Source: CAWDPQ01 sp049642465
GTDB taxonomy: Bacteria > Acidobacteriota > Vicinamibacteria > Vicinamibacterales > 2-12-FULL-66-21
Assembly (NCBI GenBank): GCA_049642465.1
Contig: JBAROV010000135.1
Location: 1-64,000, forward strand
DNA length: 64,000 bases
Reading direction: 5' to 3'
The translations under genes and the position numbers were made by a program. The number at the start of each line of letters is the position of its first letter. Within the stretch, counting starts at the first letter, position 1. The notes under the pieces were generated by a model that worked only from the letters and a program-made list of their open reading frames with translations, was not told the origin of the DNA and did no database searches. Shown here piece by piece: positions 32,461 through 39,249 of this stretch.

Positions 32461-33209
32461 CACGCGTGTGACCGCAAGTGGATGAAGAATTCGCGATTGC
32501 CTTCCATGCCGGTGATTGGCGACTCCGTGAGTCCTACGCGCGTTAATCCTAGCGCATGGGCCGATGCCGTCACTTCCTGGACGACCCGGGCGTGGACGGT
32601 TTCGTCGCGAACAATCCCGCCTTTGCCGACTTCGCGCCGTCCGGCTTCGAATTGGGGCTTCACGAGCGCAATGACGTCTGCGTCCGGCGCGAGGAGCGGC
32701 GGGAGCACAGGCAGAATGTAGCGCAGCGAGATGAACGACACGTCGATCGTGACCAGGTCAACCGGTCGTGCGTTCTCCGGCAACTGATCGGCGGTCAATG
32801 TTCTCGCGTTGAGGCGTTCGCGAACGACGACGCGAGGATGGTTGCGGACCGTCCAGTCCAGCTGTCCGTGACCGACGTCAAGGGCAACGACGATCGCGGC
32901 GCCCCGCTCGAGCAGGACCTGAGTAAACCCGCCGGTGGATGCGCCGATATCGAGCGCGTGGCGACCTTGGACCGGCACCCCGAATGTGTCGAGCGCGTGC
33001 GCGAGCTTGAGCGCGCCGCGGCCGACGTAGGGATGGTCGGGGGCGTCGACCGTGACCATCGCGGTTGGATCGACCGTGGTTCCTGGCTTGCTGACAGTGG
33101 TGCCGTTGACTCGAACCGTTCCCGCAATGACGAGGGCGCGCGCGCGCTCCCGCGACGGGGCGAGGCCTCGCTCGACGAGCAGGGCGTCGAGCCGCGGCCG
33201 GCCGGTCAA
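32460..33209 (-). CDS. tlyA: TlyA-family rRNA 2'-O-methyltransferase
   Basis: Encodes 249 residues. I place the start at TTG 33209, which overlaps the ispA TGA (TTGA) as the neighbouring genes overlap theirs; the frame extends 7 codons further to a GTG. An S4 RNA-binding domain (about 3-65; PRLDALLVERGLAPSRERARALVIAG) is followed by an FtsJ-like methyltransferase (about 75-245) with ALDIGASTGGFTQVLLERGA (SAM site), VDLVTIDVSFISL and KPQFEAGR. The family methylates 16S C1409 and 23S C1920 in mycobacteria, which underlies capreomycin sensitivity. Confidence 0.92.
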   Translation of the reverse strand: MTGRPRLDALLVERGLAPSRERARALVIAGTVRVNGTTVSKPGTTVDPTAMVTVDAPDHPYVGRGALKLAHALDTFGVPVQGRHALDIGASTGGFTQVLLERGAAIVVALDVGHGQLDWTVRNHPRVVVRERLNARTLTADQLPENARPVDLVTIDVSFISLRYILPVLPPLLAPDADVIALVKPQFEAGRREVGKGGIVRDETVHARVVQEVTASAHALGLTRVGLTESPITGMEGNREFFIHLRSHA

Positions 33210-34153
33210 TGCGTGCGGCCCGCGACCCACTGCGCGAGCGCCGGCAACTGGCCGCTCAATCCGCCGCTCGAGAGCTCCGCGAGTGCGCGCTCGATGCAGT
33301 CCGCGGCGAGCCGGCGCGACTCGTCCAGGCCGTACACCGACGGGTAGGTCATCTTGCCGGCGGCGACGTCTTTTCCGGCTGTCTTGCCCAGTTCGGCAGG
33401 CGCGCCTTCGATATCGAGGATGTCGTCCACGATCTGAAAGGCGAGACCCAGGTTCGAGCCAAAGCGTGCGACGGCTCCGAGCATCGGCGGTGCGGCCCCC
33501 GCCATGATCGCCCCGGCGACGGCGGACGCGCGGATGAGGGCGCCTGTTTTTCGTTCGTGCATCGCGCGCAGGGCATCAGCATCGAGACGAGACGCCCCGG
33601 GCAGCGCCGCCTGCAGATCGAGCGCCTGGCCGCCGGCCATTCCAGCGGCGCCAGCGGCTTCCGCAATGACTTCGATCGTGCGCAGCTTGCGGGCACTCAG
33701 CACATCGTCTGCAACGCCTGACGTTCCCGACCGGGGCTCGCGCGCCAACAGACCGAATGCCTCCGTCTGCAAGGCATCGCCGGAGAGAATCGCCTGACCG
33801 TCTCCAAACACGACGTGAGCCGTCGGACGGCCTCGCCGCAACGTATCGTTGTCCATGGCGGGCAGATCGTCGTGCACGAGCGAATAGGTGTGGATGAGTT
33901 CGAGTGCGCAGGCAGCGGGCAACGCGAGTTCGTGAGCAGCCTCCTGGCTGATGCCTGAAGGCGCAGCCACGGCTTCGGCGGCGCCGAGCGCGAGCAGCGG
34001 GCGCAGGCGCTTGCCGCCGGCAAGGACGCTGTACCGCATGGCGTCGCAGAGGATTGCGGGTGCCGGACCAGGCGACGGCAGATATCGCTGCAGTGCCACG
34101 TCGATCGCGCGACGCCGCACATCGAGCCAGTTCTCGATGGCCGCAGACGTCAC
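33206..34153 (-). CDS. ispA: Polyprenyl diphosphate synthase (farnesyl diphosphate synthase type)
   Basis: Encodes 315 residues. FARM motif LVHDDLPAMDND (DDxxxD-type first Asp-rich motif) and second motif FQIVDDILDIEG are both intact, with GGKRLRP for substrate binding. It condenses IPP with DMAPP/GPP in the cytoplasm to supply quinones and undecaprenol. GTG 34153 overlaps the xseB TGA. Chain length cannot be read with certainty, but gene order (xseB-ispA) fits C15 synthesis. Confidence 0.93.
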   Translation of the reverse strand: MTSAAIENWLDVRRRAIDVALQRYLPSPGPAPAILCDAMRYSVLAGGKRLRPLLALGAAEAVAAPSGISQEAAHELALPAACALELIHTYSLVHDDLPAMDNDTLRRGRPTAHVVFGDGQAILSGDALQTEAFGLLAREPRSGTSGVADDVLSARKLRTIEVIAEAAGAAGMAGGQALDLQAALPGASRLDADALRAMHERKTGALIRASAVAGAIMAGAAPPMLGAVARFGSNLGLAFQIVDDILDIEGAPAELGKTAGKDVAAGKMTYPSVYGLDESRRLAADCIERALAELSSGGLSGQLPALAQWVAGRTH

Positions 34154-34416
34154 CGCGGTTTCGCGCCTTCCTCGTCTCCGCCCCCAAGGCCGAGGACCGC
34201 CGGGGCGTTCCGCAGTTCACCGCGTTCGTTGAGCAGTTCGATTCGCCGTTCCGCTTCTTCAATCTTGGCGTGACAGAAGCGTGAGAGCTGCAGACCACGC
34301 TCGTACAACGCCATGGATTGTTCGAGCGGAAGATCCCCCTCTTCCAGCTTTCGTACGATCGAGTCGAGTTCCGCGGTGGCGGATTCGAAATCCTTGATGG
34401 TCGGATCCATGATCAC
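34150..34416 (-). CDS. xseB: Exodeoxyribonuclease VII small subunit
   Basis: Encodes 88 residues: DFESATAELDSIVRKLEEGDLPLEQSMALYERGLQLSRFC is the family core of two helices, followed by a longer than usual Gly-rich tail (about 60-88). Several copies bind one XseA. ATG 34416 overlaps the xseA stop (ATGA). Confidence 0.96.
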   Translation of the reverse strand: MIMDPTIKDFESATAELDSIVRKLEEGDLPLEQSMALYERGLQLSRFCHAKIEEAERRIELLNERGELRNAPAVLGLGGGDEEGAKPR

Positions 34417-35816
34417 TCAGCTTTCCGCACGTTGCACTGAAGCTCCCCTTGGTGCAGAGTGACGCGAACCGTGTCCCCCGGCCGTACCGCTGATGCGCGA
34501 CGGATGACGGCGCTCCGATCTGCATTCCAACACACGGCGTATCCGCGCGCCAGCACGGCGAGAGGACTCAACGTCTCCAGCCGCCCGACCAGAATCCTGA
34601 AACGCGCGTCGGCGCGATCCCGATGACGGATGGCTGCACTGCGAAGCCGATTATCGGCTGTGACCACGCGGCCGCGAATGGCGGCGAGGCGCCGCCTGAC
34701 ATCCCGTGATTCGAGGGCCAGTCGAAGCGCCCGGTAGCGTTGCTGCTTTCGCGCGATCTGTGCAGTGGCGGCCGTTCGCACGCGGTGTGAGAGGTCCGAC
34801 ACCTGCCGTCCGCGGGTCGCGACGGTGGCGCGCCATCCCGCCAGCCCGCGATGGCTCGACAACAGGTGAATGCGATGCCGGTGGCGCTGCATCTGCGCGC
34901 GGACGGCTGCATCCAGGCGCATCTTGAGGGCGTCGATCCGCCGGCAGAACTCGTCTTTTGCCGCAACCACGATCTCGGCGGCGGCCGACGGCGTCGGCGC
35001 GCGAACGTCCGCGACGAAGTCCGCGATCGTGAAGTCCACTTCGTGACCGACGGCGGAGATGATGGGTGTCGGACAGGCGGCGATCGCGCGGGCAAGCGCT
35101 TCCTCGTTAAACGGCTGGAGATCCTCCGCCGATCCACCGCCACGAGCGATAATCACCACGTCGACGCCCGCCACCGTGGCGATCGTGCGCAGGCTGCGAA
35201 CGATATCCGCGGCAGCCCCTTCGCCCTGTACTCTGGTCGGCCGAATCACCAGATGAACGTTCGGATGTCTTCGCCGCAGCACCTTGATAATGTCGCGCAG
35301 CGCGGCCCCATCGAGTGACGTGACGATCCCAATCTTGCGTGGCAGGGCCGGCAGCGCGCGTTTTCGCGCCTGCTCGAACAGCCCCTCGGCCTTCAACTTC
35401 TTCTTGAGTTGTTCGAACGCGAGTTGCAGCGCGCCTACGCCCTGTGGCTCGAGAAGCTCGCAGACGATCTGGTACTCCCCTTTGGCGTCGTAGACACCGA
35501 GACGCCCTCGCGCCACCACGTGAAGGCCATCTTCGGGCTTGAAGCGGAGGTAATGGCTGGCCGCTCGGAACATGACCGCTCGGATCTGCGCGGTCTCATC
35601 TTTCAGCGTGAAGTAGATGTGACCCGTGTGCCAGACGCGACAGTTCGAAATCTCCCCTTCGACCCACACGTCGCCGAACTGCGATTCGATGGCCGAGCGG
35701 ATTGCAGCCGTGATCTGTGAAACCGTAAGGACGCGCCGGCGCGGCACCGACTTGGTGACTGCGGCGCTTTCCTCGGGAGGCTCTTCTTCGAATGGCTGCG
35801 AAAACAGATCGGACAT
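34413..35816 (-). CDS. xseA: Exodeoxyribonuclease VII large subunit
   Basis: Encodes 467 residues. An N-terminal OB fold (about 30-125; DVWVEGEISNCRVWHTGHIYFTLKDE) is followed by the catalytic domain (IGIVTSLDGAALRDIIKVLRRRHP; VVIIARGGGSAEDLQPFNEEALARAI; ISAVGHEVDFTIADFVADVRAPTPSAAAE) and a helical region that winds around XseB. It degrades single-stranded DNA from both ends in repair. 7 bp after ymdB. Confidence 0.96.
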   Translation of the reverse strand: MSDLFSQPFEEEPPEESAAVTKSVPRRRVLTVSQITAAIRSAIESQFGDVWVEGEISNCRVWHTGHIYFTLKDETAQIRAVMFRAASHYLRFKPEDGLHVVARGRLGVYDAKGEYQIVCELLEPQGVGALQLAFEQLKKKLKAEGLFEQARKRALPALPRKIGIVTSLDGAALRDIIKVLRRRHPNVHLVIRPTRVQGEGAAADIVRSLRTIATVAGVDVVIIARGGGSAEDLQPFNEEALARAIAACPTPIISAVGHEVDFTIADFVADVRAPTPSAAAEIVVAAKDEFCRRIDALKMRLDAAVRAQMQRHRHRIHLLSSHRGLAGWRATVATRGRQVSDLSHRVRTAATAQIARKQQRYRALRLALESRDVRRRLAAIRGRVVTADNRLRSAAIRHRDRADARFRILVGRLETLSPLAVLARGYAVCWNADRSAVIRRASAVRPGDTVRVTLHQGELQCNVRKAE

Positions 35817-35823
35817 GAATCGC

Positions 35824-36621
35824 TCACCCGCGTTCGAGTTCGTCGGCGGACAGATTCAGCCGTTCGATCCGAGTGGCCTTGCCGGACGCCGCGTCGGCGG
35901 TAATTTCGACGGCATTCAGACGTCCCGGACCCGTCGCCGCTTCGAATCTGGCCGGCATGGCATTGAGAAATCGGCCCAGCGCCGCATCAATCGTGACACC
36001 GATGATGGAGTCGTGCGGACCCGTCATTCCGGCGTCCGTCTGATATGCGGTCCCTTTCGGGAGGATTCGCTCGTCTGCCGTCTGCACGTGCGTGTGAGTG
36101 CCGACGACGGCGGTAACTTTGCCGTCGAGATGCCAACCCATCGCTATCTTTTCCGACGTCGCCTCAGCGTGAAAATCCACGAAGATGATCCGCGTCTTCG
36201 CGCGTAGCGCATCAATCTCCCGCAAGGCGACGGCAAACGGGTCGTCGAGCGGAGTCATGAAGACGCGCCCCATCAGGTTGATGACGCCGATGGGTTGCCC
36301 GGTTCGCGTCCGTCCGAGATACGTCCCGCGTCCAGGAACGCCGGCGGGGAAGTTGGCCGGCCGCAGGAGCTTTGGCTGACGCGGGATGTACTCGAGCACT
36401 TCCTTCTTGTCCCAGACGTGATTGCCCGACGTCATCACGTCGACGCCGTAACTGAGAATCGTTTCGGCGACGTCTCCGGTCACGCCAAATCCCGCCGCGG
36501 AGTTCTCGACGTTGGCGATGACGAAATCGATTTCCCGGCGCTCGACGAGAACCGGAATGGCGCGACGCGCGACGTCCCGGCCGGACTTCCCAAAAATATC
36601 TCCGACGAAGAGGATCTTCAT
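35824..36621 (-). CDS. ymdB: YmdB-family metallophosphoesterase (2',3'-cyclic-nucleotide phosphodiesterase)
   Basis: Encodes 265 residues. MKILFVGDIFGKSGRD has the first metal Asp, VIANVENSAAGFG the Asn-Glu pair, DVMTSGNHVWDKKE the NH motif, FVDFHAEATSEK and AVVGTHTHVQTAD the remaining His ligands. This is the TIGR00282 family; B. subtilis YmdB hydrolyses 2',3'-cAMP and affects sporulation and biofilm, and is usually next to rny. Here it heads the xse-isp-tly-nad run instead. Confidence 0.94.
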   Translation of the reverse strand: MKILFVGDIFGKSGRDVARRAIPVLVERREIDFVIANVENSAAGFGVTGDVAETILSYGVDVMTSGNHVWDKKEVLEYIPRQPKLLRPANFPAGVPGRGTYLGRTRTGQPIGVINLMGRVFMTPLDDPFAVALREIDALRAKTRIIFVDFHAEATSEKIAMGWHLDGKVTAVVGTHTHVQTADERILPKGTAYQTDAGMTGPHDSIIGVTIDAALGRFLNAMPARFEAATGPGRLNAVEITADAASGKATRIERLNLSADELERG

Positions 36622-36636
36622 GCGGCCGCCGGGCTC

Positions 36637-37083
36637 TCAGCCGACGGTCACCTCGATGGGAATGTCACGGCCGCGTCGCTCTTCGATTCGCGGCACGACG
36701 ACGCGTAGTTCGCCGGCCGAGAGGGAGGCGCTGGCGCGCCCCGCGTCGAACGCCCCGGTCAAGGCAATCGCGCGGGCGAATCGGCCGAACGTACGCTCCG
36801 CCAAGTGGAACGCCACGCTTCGTTCGCACACGCGCGGCGCCTTTCGGCCAGCAATGATCAGCGTGCCATGCGCGACCACCACGCGGATCGAAGCCGTGGT
36901 GACGCCCGGGAGATCCATCGTGATTTCCACCTGGTCGCCGCGCTCGAGCACGTCGACCGGTGGCGCACACTCCGCGGGTGTCCCTGGATCCTGGTCGTCA
37001 AAAAACGAGAGGAATCGGCGGATCAGTTCGGCGTCGGGAACATCGTTGCGCCGCTCGATCTGAAATCGCGCCACGGCGCCCAT
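36637..37083 (-). CDS. Hsp20/alpha-crystallin-type small heat shock protein, divergent
   Basis: Encodes 148 residues from ATG 37083 (MGAVARFQIERRNDVPD). The alpha-crystallin domain (about 38-140) is recognisable: PPVDVLERGDQVEITMDLPGVTTASIRVVVAHGTLIIAGRK, and near the end ASLSAGELRVVVPRIEERR, where the usual G-V-L is G-E-L. It lacks the C-terminal I-x-I tail except for a loose IEVTVG. It is much more diverged than the Hsp20 at 37289, to which it is divergently oriented. A start in the upstream repeat (37128) is unlikely. Confidence 0.85.
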   Translation of the reverse strand: MGAVARFQIERRNDVPDAELIRRFLSFFDDQDPGTPAECAPPVDVLERGDQVEITMDLPGVTTASIRVVVAHGTLIIAGRKAPRVCERSVAFHLAERTFGRFARAIALTGAFDAGRASASLSAGELRVVVPRIEERRGRDIPIEVTVG

Positions 37084-37097
37084 TGTAATGCGGGGGA

Positions 37098-37168
37098 GGT
37101 GCCAGGGTGCCAAGGTGCCAGGTGCCAAGGTGCCAGGGTGCCAGGGTGCCAGGGTGCCAAGGTGCCAG
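37098..37168. repeat. GGTGCCA(G/A) tandem repeat in the divergent Hsp20 gap
   Basis: Nine GGTGCCA cores spaced 7 or 8 bases apart. Unlike the other loci this is a direct repeat only; GGTGCC is nearly self-complementary (GGCACC), so local hairpins between neighbouring units are possible. It lies 30 bp upstream of the housekeeping-type promoter of the second Hsp20 gene. Confidence 0.85.
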
Positions 37169-37198
37169 CCATTAGTGTTAGACGCTAAGATTATATGC

Positions 37199-37227
37199 TT
37201 GACATCGGCTAATAAATGGCCTACATT
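37199..37227 (+). promoter_or_regulatory. Promoter of the plus-strand Hsp20 gene
   Basis: TTGACA (37199-37204), exactly 17 bases, then TACATT (37222-37227). This is a consensus -35 with a fair -10. The segment also reads CTTGACA...CCTACATT, which loosely resembles a heat-shock sigma-32 promoter, so either factor is possible. The flanking sequence is AT-rich compared with the window. Confidence 0.7.
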
Positions 37228-37243
37228 GTCGGAGTGATCAATT

Positions 37244-37261
37244 CCGGCGCGAATTCGCCGG
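37244..37261 (+). promoter_or_regulatory. Hairpin CCGGCG-CGAATT-CGCCGG in the Hsp20 5' leader
   Basis: A six-base-pair GC stem with a 6-base loop, 12 bases upstream of the AGGAGG ribosome-binding site (37274-37279). Small heat shock genes often carry RNA thermometers, but this stem does not itself pair with the Shine-Dalgarno sequence, so a thermometer role is speculative. Confidence 0.4.
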
Positions 37262-37288
37262 TTGTCTGAATAGCAGGAGGGATAAGCA

Positions 37289-37726
37289 ATGGCGATTGTT
37301 CGTTGGAGCCCGGCACGCGACCTTGCGGGGATGGAGATCGATCGGCTGAACCGAATGTTCGCGGACTTCTACGGTGAGGCCTTTGGTGGCCAGGCCTGGG
37401 TCCCCCCAGTGGACATCTACGAGACCGATGATCACGAGGTGGTCCTCAAAGCGGAACTGCCCGACTTGAAACGTGAAGACATCAGCCTGACGTTTGAGAA
37501 CGGCGTGCTGACGATCAAGGGCGAGCGCAAGCTCGAACAGGAAGTTCGACGCGAGAACTACCACCGCAACGAGCGGCAATACGGGACGTTCTCCCGTTCG
37601 TTCACGCTGCCGAACACGGTCGACACCTCGCGGATCAACGCCGCCTACAAGGATGGCGTGCTGACGGTGCGGATGCCGCAGCGCGAAGAAGCAAAGCCGA
37701 AGCAGATCAACGTCTCGGTGGACTAG
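37289..37726 (+). CDS. Hsp20/alpha-crystallin small heat shock protein
   Basis: Encodes 145 residues with AGGAGG nine bases upstream. Short N-terminal region (MAIVRWSPARDLAGMEIDRL), then the alpha-crystallin domain (about 40-130; PPVDIYETDDHEVVLKAELPDLKREDISLTFENGVLTIKGERK, and the diagnostic AAYKDGVLTVRMPQ), and the C-terminal I-x-V anchor (INVSVD). It acts as an ATP-independent holdase in the cytoplasm. Well-defined promoter and leader upstream. Confidence 0.97.
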   Translation: MAIVRWSPARDLAGMEIDRLNRMFADFYGEAFGGQAWVPPVDIYETDDHEVVLKAELPDLKREDISLTFENGVLTIKGERKLEQEVRRENYHRNERQYGTFSRSFTLPNTVDTSRINAAYKDGVLTVRMPQREEAKPKQINVSVD

Positions 37727-37792
37727 AAAAGGGAAATGGGAAAAGGGAGAAGGGAAAATTTTCCCTTCTCCCTTCTCCCTTTTCCCTTTATT
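37727..37792. repeat. Heptamer hairpin GGGAAAA/GGGAGAA then TTTTCCC/TTCTCCC
   Basis: Four purine heptamers are followed at once by four complementary pyrimidine heptamers, giving an almost perfect stem directly after the Hsp20 stop codon and ending in a T-rich tract. It is a good candidate terminator. It shares both units with the element at 6704-6776. Confidence 0.88.
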
Positions 37793-37805
37793 CTGTCCTG
37801 TCAGC

Positions 37806-38072
37806 ATGGTGCAGACTTCAGATCTTCAGGAATCAGCCGCGCCGGAGGCTCCTGCCGAGCCCGCGGCTCCCATCACCAGCCGATTTCTTTTCGTGGACGT
37901 GGCCGCCCAGCGCGCGAAGCAACTGCGCCGTGGCGCGCTGCCCCGACTCGATCGGCAGTTCCAACAGGGTCCGCATAAACTCGAGCGGATCGCCATGGAG
38001 GAAGTCCGCGGCGGACTGATCCACTACACCCTCCCGACCGCGGAGGAATTCGGACGCAGCGTCAAGCGCTGA
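37806..38072 (+). CDS. rpoZ: Probable RNA polymerase omega subunit
   Basis: Encodes 88 residues. After an Ala/Pro-rich N-terminal 22 residues comes ITSRFLFVDVAAQRAKQLRRGALPRL, matching the omega pattern (F-x-L-V-x-x-A-A-x-R-A-x-Q-L-x-x-G-A). Then HKLERIAMEEVRGGLIHYTLP matches the K-x-x-x-I-A-x-E-E-V-x-x-G-L-I-x-Y pattern. Omega assists assembly of beta' into RNA polymerase and ppGpp binding. There is no gmk or spoT neighbour here as in other bacteria, so the call rests on motif only. Confidence 0.75.
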   Translation: MVQTSDLQESAAPEAPAEPAAPITSRFLFVDVAAQRAKQLRRGALPRLDRQFQQGPHKLERIAMEEVRGGLIHYTLPTAEEFGRSVKR

Positions 38073-38124
38073 GGCCGGCTCGAGCGGAACTTCCCGGCCA
38101 GTTCCTCGTAAGTTTGATCAAAGG

Positions 38125-38307
38125 ATGCTCCAGCTCGCCTTGTTGCCGTTCCGGCTGGTGTTCGCGCTCTTGATGATTCCAATATTCATCATCAAGTTTG
38201 TCCTCGGGGCTGTGTTCTTCCTGATTCTGGCGCCCCTTGCGGCGCTGGTTTTTCTCGTCGGGTTAGTTGTTGTAGCCGCGGTCGTGCTCATACCCTTCGC
38301 GCTCTAA
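38125..38307 (+). CDS. Small hydrophobic membrane protein
   Basis: Encodes 60 residues, nearly all hydrophobic: two helices (about 5-27 and 28-58) with only Gln3, Arg10 and Lys24 charged or polar. No family recognised. AAAGG directly abuts the ATG, so the ribosome-binding site is poor. It lies between rpoZ and surE on the same strand. It could be a real membrane microprotein; composition alone supports it. Confidence 0.5.
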   Translation: MLQLALLPFRLVFALLMIPIFIIKFVLGAVFFLILAPLAALVFLVGLVVVAAVVLIPFAL

Positions 38308-38344
38308 GGCCAAACTGGCGCCGGCTTGTGTCACGATCTGTGGC

Positions 38345-39223
38345 ATGAGCATCCCCAACACGTCCGTCCGCGGCGTGCTGCTGCTGTTGGTGTTCGCCGC
38401 CGCGCCGCTCGCGCACCCGCCTGCCCCGAGCAAGGTCGAGGGGCCTTCCCCGCCGCAACCATCGCAGCCGTACCGCATTCTCCTGACCAACGACGATGGT
38501 GTCCGCGCGCCTGGCATTCTCGCAGCCGCGCAGGCCCTCAAGGCGATCGGCGAGGTGACGATCGTGGCGCCGGCGACGAACCAGAGCGGCAAGGGGCATT
38601 CGATCACGATCGAGGACCCGATTTACGTGGACGCGGTGACTCTGAACGACGATGTGCAGGCCACATCCGTCGCCGGCACTCCGGCCACGAGCGTAAAAGT
38701 GGCGCTCGGTGCGCTCCTGACGCGCAAACCGGATCTCGTGGTGTCGGGGATCAATCGCGGATGGAATCTAGGCTCGGTGGCGTATGTCTCGGGTACTGTC
38801 GGTGCGGCCCGGGAGGCCGCACTGGCCGGCATTCCCGCGGTGGCCGCGTCACTCTCGTCGGAAGAATCCAATTACGCTCCCGCTGCGCAGATCGTGCGTC
38901 AGGTCGTCGAGATCGCGCGAAAGGCTGGGTTCGAGCGCGGTGTATTTCTCAACGTGAACGTTCCGGCCGGATCGGCGAACGCCATAAAGGGTATCCAGCT
39001 GACGCGCCAAAGCGCGTTGACCGGCGTCGAGCGGTTTGAAGAACAGCGGTCCCCGCGCGGTCGAAAATACTTCTGGAGCGTCTGGAACGAGCCAACCGGT
39101 GACGCGGAGGGCACCGACGTCTGGGCGGTGGAGCACGGTTACGCCGCGGTCACCCCGCTTCGTGCAACGGAATTCGATGCGGCCGCCTATGAGTCCTTTC
39201 GAAAGGTGATTCCCAGGGAGTGA
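38345..39223 (+). CDS. surE: SurE 5'-nucleotidase with an export signal
   Basis: Encodes 292 residues. The SurE core starts at about residue 43: RILLTNDDGVRAPGI (the two metal aspartates), APATNQSGKGHSI (metal Ser/Asn), VSGINRGWNLGSVAYVSGTVGAA (metal Asn). It hydrolyses nucleoside 5'- or 3'-monophosphates. Unlike E. coli SurE it has an N-terminal Arg plus hydrophobic stretch (VRGVLLLLVFAAAPLA) and a Pro-rich linker, suggesting a periplasmic enzyme. The linker is encoded by a word (CCCCGAGCAAGGTCGAGGGG, 38426-38445) that looks like a palindromic REP-type sequence in frame. Confidence 0.9.
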   Translation: MSIPNTSVRGVLLLLVFAAAPLAHPPAPSKVEGPSPPQPSQPYRILLTNDDGVRAPGILAAAQALKAIGEVTIVAPATNQSGKGHSITIEDPIYVDAVTLNDDVQATSVAGTPATSVKVALGALLTRKPDLVVSGINRGWNLGSVAYVSGTVGAAREAALAGIPAVAASLSSEESNYAPAAQIVRQVVEIARKAGFERGVFLNVNVPAGSANAIKGIQLTRQSALTGVERFEEQRSPRGRKYFWSVWNEPTGDAEGTDVWAVEHGYAAVTPLRATEFDAAAYESFRKVIPRE

Positions 39224-39249
39224 TCAGTGCTCGCGGGGCGGCAGGCGCT

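Noticed and set aside
37098..37168. Iteron-type replication origin
   Set aside because: GGTGCCA repeats lack DnaA boxes, an AT-rich unwinding element or a replication gene; they match the general intergenic repeat pattern.
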